Shown here piece after piece: positions 1 to 13,718 of a stretch of DNA of 64,000 nucleotides. The translations under genes and the position numbers were made by a program. This DNA comes from Alligator mississippiensis (taxonomy: Eukaryota; Chordata; Crocodylia; Alligatoridae). A model generated the notes under the pieces. It saw only the letters and a program-made list of their open reading frames with translations, had not been told where the DNA came from and searched no databases. The stretch spans positions 305,862,956 to 305,926,955 of the forward strand of contig NC_081824.1 of assembly GCF_030867095.1 (NCBI RefSeq). The letters are read 5' to 3'. How positions within the stretch are numbered: the stretch's first letter is position 1; each line of letters starts with the position of its first letter.

Positions 1-3000
1 TAGGGGTGCCCCGCAAGCCATGATGGAGCAGTACAATGTGGACCAAGCTGTGGATTGCCATATCGATTAATAATCTAACTGTTGTAATTACAACAGGTTA
101 AACGGATAGTTTTTAAACCTGTATTTACATCCAAAATATATAGGTACTATCTTCCATTAGCAAATCTGGATGCAAGTACAGTACTGTACTTTGTGTCACT
201 GCATAGAACACAAGAACAGGCACCAAGAAGCAAAAATTATTTTGGACTTTGTATTCGATAGGAGATAACATTAAGATACTTTATAGTTGCTTTTTTTGAT
301 GTTCAAAAATTGTCCTTTCAGCACCTGTAATTAGTTTATATGCCAAAGCCCATACAGCCTAGACTCTGCAAATTCTGGACCCAAGATGCAATTGGTTCCT
401 TGTATCCCAAAATACAATTTTTTTCTGCAATTTAAGAAAAAAATGTCTTCCAAAATTCTGTAGGCAAGAGATAATCTCCAACCCTTCTTAGTTGTTTACC
501 CCAATTGCTTTAATTGGTTCAAAAGAAATACAATGGTATTAAAAAGAGAACTGTACAAAACGGAATATTGCATTAATGGGAGATAAGAATTAGAAGTAGA
601 AGATAACTAAAAGTTAGAAAACAATGTAGCTGTTGGAGAACTTTTAAAAGCCACAGAAATAAAAAATACCAGATCAAGCACAACACAGTTACACAGATAC
701 TGCTGAAACTATGGCCATGGACAAGAATTACATTTGTGCCAAGAAATGTGTCTTTTCTCAGCACAGAAAGCTAGCATAGAGGTGTTCAAGGTCTTTTTCA
801 CAGAACAAAACTGGCTCATGCATGAAAAAATGTTGGCTATTTTAACCTGTAACTTCTCTGGAGAGACACGTATTCTAGCACCACGTAAGCAGCCTATACA
901 CTTATCTTGGGGACCTTAGGGCCCCTGGTATTCCAGTCTTCTGCTGTCCCTCCCTTCAAGGAGGAGAGAGGGAGGGAGAATGCTGTCTCTCTGATGGGCT
1001 ACCCAAAGGCAAGCTGTCAGGGGAGCCCTGCTGAGACCCAGCAGCTGCTGTGCCAGGAGTGTTCAAGAAAGGATTCCCCAAGACAGTGTAAGAGGTGACT
1101 TGAATGTTTCAGAGGTGGCAGGGGTGAAGAGAGCAGTTCTCACCCCTCTTACCCCTGCAGGTTTGGGTGTTGTCTTTGGCATTTACTGCTTTTCAACAGC
1201 TTCCAGATGAGCAATGACAGCCTGTTCTCTTTTCTGGCAGGGCAGAGGACAGGCTTTTTTCAATCATCAGGCTTGCAGTTGGGGGGCACAGGGGACCCAA
1301 GGAGCAACCCTCTATTATGCTCTGGCTGGACAGCTTACCTCTGAGTTGACTATGTAGCTCTCAGTCAGGGGGCCAGCATGATCCCTTTCTCAGCATGTTT
1401 TTTGTGGTGCAGTAAATTTTTAGTGCTGACACTGAGCAGCTGTCCATGCCCCATGATTTCTGTGTTTCATTAATTCTGATCATTTTAATCAGAATTTCAG
1501 CATATGAAGGCAGAGGGTTCTTTATTGGCATTTCAATTTTCAATTCTTGCCTGTTTTTAAAAAGAGAACAAAGTTACATGCACTTAAATAATGTTTGCAT
1601 TTAATTGGTTCTCATTAGGCTTTGAATATTAAGTGCCACTGAAGTGAAGAGTATACAGGAATGTTGAGTTCCCACCTTTCCTTCTCTTACTCCTTTCCTG
1701 GAAATAGTGTTCTACAGTGCTAACATTTTCTATCATTTCTATGCTACCATATCATTGCAACAATAAAAAGCATGTTTGGTTGTGTTTATTTGGTTGGTTT
1801 GTTTTTGGGAAAGGCATTTAAAAAAAAAAGATAGACCCAGCAGATTATTATGGAACAAAAGTGGGGGGGGAAGCATGGTGTGCCCCTCTGAAATTGCAAG
1901 ATCTGTGAGTTTTTTCTGACTGTATCTGAAATTTGTTCTTACCCTCACTGTTAAAGTAGCTTATAGGATTTGGCTCTGTGTATTCCAGTAGAGTATTTAT
2001 AAATGCCCTTGTGTAAACTGTTCTAACCTGAAAAGCACCAACCCCAGGGCCTTGTTAGAGCAGAATTTGAAAAAAGCTAGTTAACACCTGCTTTCATCCA
2101 TACATCATAGTTTAAACAAGGTGTGGGCTGTCCTGTAGAACAGAGTGAATGACAAAACTGATAGGGACTTAAAGAGGCTTGATAAAAATCATCTATATTA
2201 CCCAGCAGACTTTATTTATCATTTGTTTATAAATTTTATTTCCCGACAAACTAAAGAGAAAAACTTCCGTGCCACATTTAATCCATTTCAACGTAACTGT
2301 ATTTCCAAAAGTGAAGTTAAAAACTCTCTTCTGCCCATACTATTTTCTTTATACAGAGTAAAACAACTACTTTTGTGGAGTTTTTTGGAACCTAAAAACT
2401 GGCTTAAAGAAAGTTTCGTTAAGTTTGTTTTCAGGTAGAGACCCATCAAAGAAAGCTCTGCCCAAAGAATAAATGTTAAAAAAAAAAAAAAACTACTGAT
2501 GTGTGAAATTAGGGATGTAAGTGGAAACTTTTAAAGTGTTAACTACAGTATAGTGTTTTGACAGGTCCCTGCTATAGTACACTAGAAATTGTTTTATAAA
2601 GGGGCAGTTGTTCATGTAACCTGCTGCAGGAGGTTTTTTTCTTATCCATAATATTTTTGTTCTATGCTGGGACCTAGAAAATACAAATTCCTGAAGTCCT
2701 ATTTCTACTTTCTCTCCTAGGTCATCAAGGGCATCTGTTTGAATTCACCTCAAAGAATTGTGTGGTTGTAAAGTCACATTGTGTGGTCCCAAAGATGGGA
2801 TCATACAAGTCAACTTTCCAGTTTTAAGCAGATAATAGCTTCCTCCTTATGCTTTCCATCATTCTTCACTTACATATGTATTGACTGAAGTTTGGAGTAT
2901 CTCATGTTATCATGGTTTTTTGGACAGCTTCCCGTGATTCAAAAATGTACTGATTATGCGCATCACCTCAATATTCAGATGCTGTCTTATAGAGGCTTTT

Positions 3001-3084
3001 AATAAATGCTTTAACTAATACTGTTATTAGGGGGTATCTTCTCTAACATGATCAAAAACCAAACCCAACAAAACCACCCAGAGT

Positions 3085-3278
3085 ATGGCACACAAACGCA
3101 TTTTGCTTGGCACACGAGCCTCAGGGCAGACGATAGGAAGGGGACCAGGGACATGCTGTCACAACAAGAATCAGGCCTCTCACACCTCCCCCACCATTCA
3201 TCCCTGGCACACCAACATCTTACAAGTCAAAGTTGCAGGTGTTTTTGGCACTCTGCCCAAACATGTTGCTGACCCCTG
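3085..3278 (-). mobile_element. Non-autonomous hAT transposon fragment
   Basis: Read on the minus strand the right edge begins CAGGGGTCAGCAACATGTTT, the familiar terminal sequence of many vertebrate hAT elements. The body contains the phrases GTGTGCCA and CCAAGCAAAATGCG typical of short internally deleted derivatives. No matching left terminus and no 8-bp duplication are visible, so this is one end only. It carries no transposase coding capacity. The left boundary is approximate. Confidence 0.5.
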
Positions 3279-6000
3279 TGCTATAAAGCCTACCCTCTCC
3301 TCGGGTATATCAACAAAGACATTAACAAGATGCAACTTAAACCTTCTCCCAGGCTTGGCTAGGAAATCCTCTCTCCATGCTGCTGAGCCAGTATTCCATA
3401 TCCTTTCTTCTACACAGTGACCTGTAGGTAGCACTGTGCAGGATAACAAGCCACCAGTCTCAGCCAGTCAATAGAATCTATTTAGCCCTCACCAAACACA
3501 AGCAATACCTTGCAAATAAAAATCAAACCCAGTTCTTTCTTTAAATGTAATACAATTCAATCTGGCATTATTAAGGATTTAAAAAACTGTTCCAAAACTT
3601 ATGAAAAAGAAATTTAGAAAATATCTCTCGGTACTCCACAAGATTACAATCAAATTCATATTAATAGCATCATTTGTATTCTTCTGTTATAGTTTCTATA
3701 AACCTTCCCAGCACTCAAAAAGAAATAGCTCAGCTATGAAATAATTGTAAAGTGGCAAAACATGAGCATGCTGGGCTCCTTTCTTTAATTCAGAATCCCT
3801 TAGCTGAGAGCTAAATTTTAATACTTCCTTTTTGTAACCCCAAACCTGCTATAAAAAACACCAGAGAATCAGCCATAAGTCCATCACTGTTAAATCAAAA
3901 GGTTAAAAAGGAAGAGAGGTCTATCCTGTGGATATACACAGGGCCTCCCTTTACTTGTCTGAGATATTCTGATACTACAGTAATCTGCTCCATAGAAAAT
4001 GGCTGTGATTAAATTAAAATCACTCTGCAGTGTTCTTACTGATTTCCACAATCACTTACAGCCTCCTGTGTGGTCTTTTGGTTTGTTCCAATAACGTGCA
4101 AGCATCCAAGCCTGCAACCCATTGAAATCAATGGGTGTTTTAACATTGACTCCACAAATGCAGAAGGTTCCAAGGCATCAATGTTGCTATGAGCTCTGTG
4201 TTGGCTGCCCGGTGCATCCACACAGAAACTCACTCGTGGCAAATGGGTATCTGCAAGATTGAAGGTGCAATTTGTACAACCATATTTGCCCAAATCACCT
4301 CTCTGCTGACATACTCACAAAATTCCAAGTCATCAAAGGTCAGGTGCATTTTTCAAAGTTAAATACATAAAACCTAAGGTAGCTGCAACCACAGAAGAAA
4401 CAAGAATAAAATCTAGAGAGGTAGAAAAGACTAACAGTATTAGGTAATCAATCCAGCTCACCTACCTCCCTGCCAGTCACAAAGGCTATGATTCTGCAGA
4501 CACTTGAGAGCAGCCTCATAGCCTTCAATAGGACTAACTGTGCACAAGTGAAGAATTAGGGCTGCATTCATGAAATACTGTAGCTTTGCACAGAATAAAG
4601 GGAAGAGTTATAAAATGTAACATCCTTGGAAAAATTATTCAAGAGATGTAAAATTTCAATAGATGTCTAACTCCTGATCCTTCCCCGCCTTTGGGGTAGT
4701 GGGAAGCACTTTATGGGCAACCAATGAACTTTCATTTAAATAAAAGAAGCAACCAATTCCAGTTTGAAACACTGAATAACCCACAGAACATTGTGTCCTA
4801 ATATATTCAGGAATCTAATCTTACGTCTCTCTCAGGATCCTGCAGTTGAAAGTATGCGGAGCTGCTGTCCTCCACCCTTTATCACTGAAGAGTTCTAGAG
4901 TTTAGAGTAGGGATGCATATTTTGGACAGTTTTTTCTCCATTTCTGTTGTTCTTATATGGTTGAAAAAAGGCAGTGTCAAGCAGACACATTCTCTTTTAA
5001 ACAGAAATAAGGAGGAGGCTGTGAGTTGGCACCTGAGGTTTTTAGGGCCGTTTGTTCTTAAGTTTTACTGATAGTCCTTAAAACTCATAAACAAAGAATA
5101 CAAAATTAAAACAGACAATCAATTTTTAAATCCCCCCGGTTTGTTTATTTAATCATTCTTCCTCTTTCCTCAACAAATGAAGCCAAAGATATTACTGTAG
5201 TTCCAAGCAAAAAAAAGGAGTAAAGGAGAAGACAGTTTCCTGAAATGAAAAAGAAGAGACCTGGCATATTTTATCTTAGAATTTGTCCTTGTATTCTTTA
5301 CAGGATGCACACAGATCCTGCTATTGCTGTGAGCAGCAATGAATGTTAAACAGCAGAAGCATCAGCTAAACATTTAACTGCACACCCAATGGACCACCAT
5401 TCAGTCCTTCAAAAAGCCAAAAGGTTGTTTCACAATTCTTGCTCAACTATGTCTCAGGATTCTTCCCAAGGATTAATAGAAGTCCTTAAAGATAATGGGC
5501 TGGAAAAGTTATCCATCCCCCTAAAGCCATATGCCCCTCAGAAAAGTCACTCCCCCAAACTGGTCCAATTCAGGATTGTCCAGCTTTAGGAAAAGGGACA
5601 TTTGCCATTCATAAAAAAGATGATCCATGAGGCAACAGGTTCAGGGAATCAGAGTCATAGCAAGATATTTTAGAGCCTGAGGCAGAGATGGAGAGGGAAC
5701 GGGGGGGCAGAATTATGCTGACCATCAGAGACAGGGGAGAGGGAGGGAGGCAGAGGGAGGGGGAGCAGAATCTTACCTGCCCCTGAATTTAAGCTGCTAC
5801 AGCTGAGGGGTAGACTCGCTGTACACTGGGGCAGCAGCCTAGCCAACATAGACTCCACAAGGCCACTCCTGGTGCCCCATTCCCTCCCCTACCCCCAAAT
5901 ACACTTCTGGGCATAGGGATGCACCTCTCACAGCAAAGCCCCCTGGGAAAGGTGCATTCCATTCACCTCACTCCCCGCCCTCCCCCCCAGATACACAAAA

Positions 6001-6474
6001 GCTAGGGACAGAAGTTACACAAACTGGTATAAGTGATCAGAAATCAGTTCAGCTCTGTAACACAACAGAAGTTCAGTGCACATAAACTGCTTTCAAAATG
6101 GCTAGAACTGGTTTAAGATAAACCTGGATGGATGTAGTATCAGACTTAACTGATTTAGGTTAAATGGGTTTATTGAACTTCTATTCCGGATCCCCTCCAG
6201 ATTCAAGTTAACTCACAGTCCCCCAGCATCCCAGGAGGCTTTGTATCTCTCCCACAAACCCCCCTCTCAGGGTGGGCAGGCTTACCTTTCCCAAGTTGTC
6301 TGCTCTAGCATCCCCTGGCTTCTGGCCTGAGCCACTACAGGCATGTGGCTGCACTTCCAGAATCAAAAGTGAATGTCTGTTCACTTGCTTATTGGTTCAA
6401 TCTAAACAATTTAGACTAACCTGCAAAGATTGACTCAATTCAGCCTTGGGGTTTTTGACTGTCTGTACTTAGCC
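6001..6474 (+). mobile_element. Short non-autonomous DNA transposon (MITE family 1, copy 1)
   Basis: A 474-bp non-coding element starting GCTAGGGACAGAAGTTACAC and ending CTGTCTGTACTTAGCC. The ends form an imperfect inverted repeat (GGCTA-GGGACAGA against GGCTAAGTACAGA). The family is defined by a second copy at 35215-39816, which has the same left half, including repeated AACTGGTTTAAG-type phrases, and the same right half, including ATCCCCTGGCTTCTGGCC. The superfamily is not resolved; copy 2 is flanked by a possible 3-bp TTT duplication. It lies inside TSPAN7 intron 1. Confidence 0.6.
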
Positions 6475-7785
6475 CAGGGGACATGGGGCAGCACCTGCCC
6501 AGCTCCTATGTCCAGGCTAACTCTGCTGTGGGTGGCCCCCCGCAAAGGCCCCCTCCAAGTCAGCGCCCAGGGCTGGTGCCCAACTTGCCCTGACTAAGTT
6601 ACACAACAACAGGGAATACACTATAAAGTAATAATCATAGTTTGTAGGCCAACTATTTGACCAGTAACAAAATCAAATAGTCCCTTGGAACATTTCAAAT
6701 AAGACCTATTCTATATTCTTATTTTGGATACATTTACATCATTTTCAGAACCTGAATGAAGGCCAAAAATGTGAAAGCTAAACATATTTGCCACTGTCTA
6801 TCTCACACTGTGCAAGTTAACCAGTCTTGCCAAGAAAGAGAACCATATGAACTGATGAAGAGAGACATGAGAACAGAATGAAACTGAGCAAATACCTTAG
6901 ATATCAAGATGAGCCCATGTAAGTTTAAGCCTGTCTCCATGTTTAGTCCAGCAAGTGTTTAGCAATTAAGTATGAGTATATTTGCTTGAAAAAATTACAA
7001 TGCTTGCCACAGAATGTCTTCTAAATCTCATACATTCATCTTCTCTATTTATACACACTAAGTTGCTATGCTGGCATGCCTCCCCTTGGATAGGACTATA
7101 ATTAAGATTTTTAAACTATAAATTTCATAACAGTAGAACCAAGCCAAATTGGATGTGTACCACACAGTAGAAAATGCATAAAGCAAGCTCTACAGTTAAA
7201 TTTTTAAAAGCCATTTAAAAATTGTTTAAAATCCAGTCATTTATTTAGTCAATAAGATTTACCCTAGGCTGCAGGCACAAGAAAACACCATTTAATCTTC
7301 CATGCACGTTGCTGTATGAGTGGAATGGGAAAGAACTGATCTATAAAAGTAGCTATATAAGGTACACATCTAAAAATGAAACACTTTAAAAAATAGATAC
7401 AGAATATCTTAACTGTAATGTCTCTGGAATTCAGATAGAATGATTCTGTAGATATTGATCTTTTCTTACAGATGTGGCAAACAGGATTTTACAGCTAACA
7501 TAACCACTATATAGCAGAATCTAAATTAGAGGGGAAATGAAAGTATTTTCCAAATTATTTTCTTCTTACAGCTATGTACCAAAATACAGCATTGAAAAAA
7601 AAACTGTAAAAAAACCAACCTACAAAGTAAAGAATCAGTCCAAAGGAGGAAAAAATATTTTCATGAGAAAACTGTTAATTCTGATAACCCTATTAGGCAT
7701 TCACATATGTTATATTTATTAAATACCACTAATACACACACACACGTGCACATTTTACGCCGCTAATAACCCAAAAGACATACAT

Positions 7786-7860
7786 TATAACGTGATATCT
7801 TTTATTAGACCAACTAAAAGAGTTGGAAAAATTGTACGCACTTACAGTAGCTCGAGAGAT
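7786..7860 (-). mobile_element. Penelope-like element 3'-end fragment
   Basis: The stretch GTGATATCTTTTATTAGACC, followed by AACTAAAAGAGTTGG, matches the antisense 3' tail of the Penelope-like element at 32161, where the same phrase lies downstream of a GIY-YIG ORF. Only the terminal ~75 bp is recognisable. A copy in the opposite orientation lies 700 bp away at 8563-8668, so the two tails face outward. Confidence 0.55.
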
Positions 7861-8562
7861 TTGCTACTGTTCTGACATTTCACAGTACTAGGACTTTAAA
7901 CTTCTATAACAGAGAACATTCTAGAAGGCAGTGATGGAGAATAGCACTTTCAAATGTCAATATACGATCACATGGTCTGCAAGCCCATATAACAGCTGTC
8001 CTTGCAGTTCTAGCTTTCCCCAGGTGTGGGAGTTTTTTCCAACAGCTGAAATCAAAGCAGAGCAGAAACACTGGCTCTACCTCTTCTCACACTCTCCCAC
8101 ACTGCTTGTACCCAAGGAAGGTCACGTAGCCACCCCCATTCCACCTCTCTACTGCTCTAATTTGGTAAAAAGCTTGGAGTAGGATGAAATTCTTCTCCTT
8201 CTGGGAAAGAGGAGTCCAATTCTTTCTTCCTCTCACATTAAAGAGACTCAATTATTTTTTGCATGGGACAGAGAATGTTTTAATACAGAGGGTGAAGGTT
8301 GCCTCATAAAGACTTATTCCACCTGTTCAAGATCACATAAACATTCCTGTGGCCAGGAGAACAAATGCTTGCATGGAAAACATTAAAGAGCAGCTAAAAA
8401 TATGTTACTTTTGTAATCAGGGATAGACAACTGCTTTTTTATCTGAGCCTAATTTGCACAAAATGGACTTTTCCAACCAGGAGATCTTACAACACCTTCA
8501 GCTCTCCTGTGAAATTAATTTTCATTTCCACTGCAGATAAATTTTACAATCTTTATATTCTC

Positions 8563-8668
8563 CTATGCCTGAAGAAGGGTGCATGCGCCCAAAATCTTGC
8601 AAATAAAGATTATTTTTTTTTGCAAATATCTAGTTGGTCTAATAAAATATATCACCTCTACCCAGAGT
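8563..8668 (+). mobile_element. Penelope-like element 3'-end fragment, inverted partner
   Basis: The phrase CCTGAAGAAGGGTGCATGCG, then TTGCAAATAAAGATT, then AGTTGGTCTAATAAAATATA is the sense-strand counterpart of the tail at 32161-32250 (there antisense: CACCCTTCTTCAGGCAT and TTATTAGACCAACTA). It is the 3' non-coding end only. Together with the fragment at 7786 it forms an outward-facing inverted pair around about 700 bp of non-coding sequence that I do not otherwise recognise. Confidence 0.6.
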
Positions 8669-10871
8669 TCTGATTACTTTTATAATGTGATTAGCAGCTC
8701 AAAGGAGAAGCCAGCCAGCACTATATGAGACATTATGCTCTCCAGAGACCACAGCTCAAAACTTCTATCCTAAGCTCAAGTGCAACCTGTTCTATCACCA
8801 CCTTTAGCCCACAATCCTAATAGGATCAACTGAGCTTTGGAAGGGAGAAGGTTAAAGGGAACAGAACTTAAAAATCAAAATCAGCACATGTGCAACATCT
8901 TCATTTCAGCTTTAAAAACAAATTTAGTTCCAAGGATGGTAAATTTAAACCTATACCTGACCCACTATGGATTGTGACTTGTGTCTTTAAATTTAATGAT
9001 TTAATTATTCATATCTTTAAAATACTAATGCAGGGGATTTGTTTGCAACAATGTTATTTTCTGTTTAGCTATTATGTCTGGAAAAGGGCCTGCCTTCAAG
9101 TAGATGCCCCACGGCATCCAAAAGGGACAGCTTCCCTTTCCCCACCGTGTTCTTGTCAGACTCCTATGAACTCTGAACAGAAGATCAAAAACCCACTTTT
9201 CTGCAGCACTGCAACTTGAAGAACCAATTTCCCTGCTCTTAAAATCCTCTCTCTAAAAAAAACATAGAAGGACCTTCAACTACAGTTGTTTTACCGCTGC
9301 TCAGATATATTCCAAAACTTATGCAATGTAATCATATTAGGAATAATAAACATATAATTTAAGAACCAAATAAAAAGGCACTAATGGATACCTAGAGGAT
9401 TCACTCCTCTATAGAAAACCCATTTTGAATTCTAATCCAAAACCCATTTCTTTTAAGCATGAAGCCAAGTAATGGGCTCAGATTTCCATGCAATCTATTT
9501 GTATGAGCTATAAGAGGAAAAGAATAAAGGTGAATAACTGTACAGCATGACTTTTGGCTGCTTTTTTTTAATCTGCTGTTTTGAAACAGATGTGCTCGCT
9601 GTAGAATTGTGATTAGGAAAGAAATGACTATTGAATTTTTATTACAACTTCCTGTAAGGACAAGAAACAGTAACCCTAGGCATTCAAAGTATACTATGAA
9701 TAAGGATACATGAGCACATAAAAAGCATTTTTTATCTCTGCTTCTAGAATTTTTCTGCCATGCGCAGACATTTGAGGAAAAAAAAGGTGCAAGTAAGGGG
9801 AGAAAAAAGGAAGCTATCCAAACAGTCAATATTATTAAATAAAACTGATTTGGAAATGAGTAAATTAGACACAGTATGAAATCAGAGTAAAGCAAGTCTT
9901 TTCATTAGCACCCTGCAGCTCTTGTGTAGTTAAGGCAGTCTCATTTACCATTTATCCTAAAAACCCTGATTCTCAGGCATCTCGCCAATCAATAAATTCT
10001 GCTCCAGAATTAAGGTTAGCAAACAGTCACATGTATTGGGGACATTTTGTATATTTGATGTCATTACAAAAGAAAACCCCGTAAAGAGACCTCCTCCTTT
10101 TGCGTTTTGGTAAAAGCTTATTACTGTCAATCAAAAGTGTTTTGTGTTCTTGTCTCTTTACACCCAAAGTCATAACATCCTATCAGAAATCTGAAGGGTT
10201 CCCACCACATATTTTCTTCTGTCTCTGTGGCTCCCATGACCCTTGATAAAGGTTTTACTTTGCAATCCCCAGCCTTGCAGCTATAGGGAGCTGGGCAGCC
10301 AGATGGATCATAGGTGAGCAATGCAGGACTTATCTCTTCCAGAGTTAAGCATGCTGCCTCAAAGCTACCCCAGGGAAGACTCACTTTGAAGTAAAATTTT
10401 ACAAGCCATTAACTCATAACATTGGCATATGTAGTTTTGATATTTAAGGAAAAAATCTCAGAAATGCAACCTAAAAAACAGTTGGGTTTTTTTTCCATTC
10501 ACTAGATTTTCAGTTGCATGGATTCACAAGGGCCAGTTCTGTAATCCTCACTAACCAGGGGCATCTCCAGAAGCACAAACAATCATAAAAGGCACCTCAA
10601 GACATATTCCTAAAGTTGTTCTCTAGATGCAGATGGTGGTCCCAATGGCTTCATCCAATACACAGCAGAAGGGAGGGGATATGACCAGAGCCTGCTCTGC
10701 TCTCTCTTGCATTCTGACAATAAATCCATTCTACTTTAATATGCTCTAGAGAGCCAAAACAAATGCCAACAGAGCTAACGACATGTCTTAAAAAATAGGA
10801 GGAAGAGTAAAAATTATGCTAAGGGCAATGAGGAATCAGATTCTGCCTATTTGATAGACTATGTTGGTTTA

Positions 10872-11828
10872 CGAGGTCTGTTCAAAAAGTATAGAGACTG
10901 ATGCTTTTGGAAACAAAATATTTTATTTACTGGGGTTTCAGTTTAATCTCCTTCTAAGTATGCGCCTTCTGCAGCCACACACTTCTCCCATTTCTGCCAT
11001 TGCTGGAAACACCTCTGATAAGCAATTTGTGGAATTGCTAAAAGTTGCTCAGTCATATTTTGTGTTATGGTTTCCACATCACAAAATCTCCTTCCTTTCA
11101 AGGTTTTCTTTAGTTGAGGGAAGAGAAAGAATTCATATGGTGGCCATATCAGATGAATATGGAGGCTGTGGCAATAGTGGGATGTGGTGTTTGGCTAAAA
11201 TTTGGCTAAAAATTGCTTCACAAGCTGTGCTGAGTGGGCAGGTGCATTGTTGTGGTGAAGCATCCAAGAGTCAGATACCCACTTTTCTGGTCGTTTCATT
11301 CCCAAATCGCTGGTTAGAATTGAAGGATATGAACCAACAGAAATTCCAACTTCTGCTATCTCTCAGATAGTCAATCACCTATCATTTCAAACCAAACTGT
11401 GAACTGCTGCCACATTTTCATCATTTTGTAATGCTGAAGGGCATCCAGAACGCTCATCGCTTTTGACCAATGATCGTCCTTCTTTAAACCGATGATACCA
11501 TTCAAAAACTGTTGCACAGCTCATACTGTCATCACCAAACGCTATTTTAAGTAATTCAAATGTTTCACTTGCCGTTTTCCCAATTTTCATGCAAAATTTA
11601 ATGTGCACACATTGTACTGGACACTTTAACATAACGAAAGGGGACACGAGACAAAAACAATCTTACTTCAACCGCTGGCCGCAGAAACCTGAGGAAACAC
11701 CATGAACTGCAAACCTGTCCAGGGGAGTACCAACATGCCCAGACATGTTAAGCAAAGCCACATACCCCCACCCAATACTATGTACCACCATTACATGTTC
11801 AGTCTCGATAGTTTTTGAACAGGCCTTG
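10872..11828 (-). mobile_element. Internally deleted mariner (Tc1/mariner) transposon
   Basis: A 957-bp element with terminal inverted repeats: left CGAGGTCTGTTCAAAAAGTA, right (reverse complement) CAAGGCCTGTTCAAAAACTA, followed on both sides by GAGACTGA. It is flanked by TA on each side (10870-10871 and 11829-11830), the mariner target duplication. The minus strand encodes a mariner transposase whose middle is missing, which explains why it is shorter than the usual ~1.3 kb. It lies inside TSPAN7 intron 1. The TIRs are about 90% alike, suggesting moderate age. Confidence 0.93.
10930..11647 (-). pseudogene. Mariner transposase remnant with internal deletion
   Basis: Cut-and-paste transposase remnant. 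The frame opening at 11647 carries the N-terminal paired-like helix-turn-helix region of mariner (IKFCMKIGKTASETFELLK, FEWYHRFKEGR, DERSGCPS), about 86 residues before a stop. Further along the minus strand come EVGISVGSYPSILTSDLGMK, then RPEKW, then WMLHHNNAPAHSAQLVKQF and PPYSSDMA. In the family the HHDNAPAH segment holds the second catalytic Asp, here Asn; the third Asp is in the PPYSPDL-like segment and is kept. The first catalytic Asp region (TGDE) is absent because the segment between LGMKR and KRPEKW, roughly 100 residues in intact relatives, is gone. It cannot be active. Confidence 0.88.
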
Positions 11829-13718
11829 TATTTGCAGTTCCTTTTGAGATCCACTGCTCTCCCGGCTTGTCTAGTTTTGTTACAGGAGTTTGTGCAAGTG
11901 ATCATGCCATTAATAAAACTGGAAGTGTACTCAAGTCTTCCTTCATTTCTCCTTGCAACATTCTCTCCTTTCTTTATTCTTTCTATTATTTTCAAGAAAC
12001 AAAGAGGACAGACAGGCCAATGCATACTCTATGGAAATGTTCATCATTTGATGGGCTTCAGGTGACTGAAACAGCTCCATTAGCCAAACTCAGCTAGAGG
12101 CACAGGTGCCACCAGTAAATGAATGGGAACCTGAGGGTTTGGAAAAGCAGCATCACATCCTCCAACAGACTGTCACAAGAGATGCAAGCCTGGTTTTACA
12201 CAACTTCTCTAGAAGCCCGTACCTATTTCTCCTTATTCAGACATGTAGGGTACCATTTTTCTTTCTAAACCAACGCAACTGCTTGGCCTACAGTATGCAG
12301 GGTTTGGTTTTTTTAATGGGATTAGTGCTTGTGAAATGTGCTGGCTTGACAGGCCTGCAGATTTAAGTCTCCTGTTTATCCAGAGTACAATAGAAATATA
12401 GAGGTCACTCATAAAAAGACAGCATCTGTGTTTACCACAGTTTCTGCAGTTCTCCAACTGAACATGTAGAAAACATACTGTGCACTAAAACTTGAAATGG
12501 GTGACTTTTTAAACTGTGACAAGAGTACAAACTTGGTCACCTATATCCCCAAACCCTGGTACAATGGAACCACCTGTAAGCATAAGAAGACAATCCAATC
12601 TTCCTGCCTATTTAAATCATTCAGACTCTCTGTTGTGCTTGCCACCAAAATTGTCAAATAGTGTCAGCTGTAGTTCATTTGGATACCACTTTAAGAATGG
12701 ATTAGCAGATTAAGCTTGTGGGTTTTTAAAAAAAATAAGGAGCTAAATGAATCTCTTCAAAGATGCAGAGCATCATATAAAGATGTGTAAATGATGATTA
12801 CTATCAATGGACAATTTCTGTCTAGATATTCAAGTGGAATACTATGACATCTATTTACTGTATTTCAAAGCAACAGTGTACATTACAGAGCCATTAAAAT
12901 GGTAATATGCTAAGCTTTCCTCAGTCTGAAGTGACAAGCTTGTTGCAGTGTACTGCATCAATGATGTGCAGATTAAGGTCTTTAAAAGTACATAACAGGG
13001 GCCATGATAGTGTATTGTCACCATCTACCACTAAAAAAAGTCTTTCATCTGCAGCTCACTGCCATGATATACTGCTTCTGCTGGTGATCCACAGAAAAAC
13101 AGACCAGGTTGCTGTGAAAATTTCAAGCATCTGGGGTTTGAAAATCCAGAGCCCCTTTACTCCAATGTCACAGCTCAATTAATGTATCTGGGTCATAAAG
13201 AACTGGTTACTAGAGTCTGATTTTAGTTGCAAATACCTGACACATACAGACACATAGATGAAAACAGAAAACATGCCACTGGCTTTTATTAGGCCCTGGT
13301 TTTTAATTTAAAAAATCACAGCATTTCCAATTGATTTTTCCAAGTCCTACAATTTTCATAAGAGGCTTGCCTTTCTGAGCTGCTTGCCAGCTAAGCTAGA
13401 CACACAATTTGAGAAAAGGGTTGGAGAAAACCCACCCAGAAAAATCTCTCAGAGAAAAAAACAAACAAAAAACCATTCTCCCCCTCCTTACTGGCTAATG
13501 GTAGCCAGCCACAGCCAACAGGTTAGCAGTCCTATCCCAATATCAGCATTGCAGGTTTTACTTTCGTAGCATAAAACATTTGTAAGGATGATAAATTTTA
13601 AAAAAATGAAAACATGGTTATTGGCATGCCTCATCCCTGCAGTGCCTCAACAGAAAAAGACTAGTGGCAGATAAGACACAAACCATGGCTTCAAAAGGGC
13701 TAGCACCGCTGGGAAAAA

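Noticed and set aside
9401-9895. 164-codon minus-strand frame rich in Phe, Leu and Ser
   Set aside because: Located in AT-rich sequence where the complementary strand is purine-rich; no domain recognised and no neighbouring signal.
10861-11370. 169-codon plus-strand frame
   Set aside because: It is the antisense shadow of the mariner transposase, whose motifs are clearly on the minus strand.
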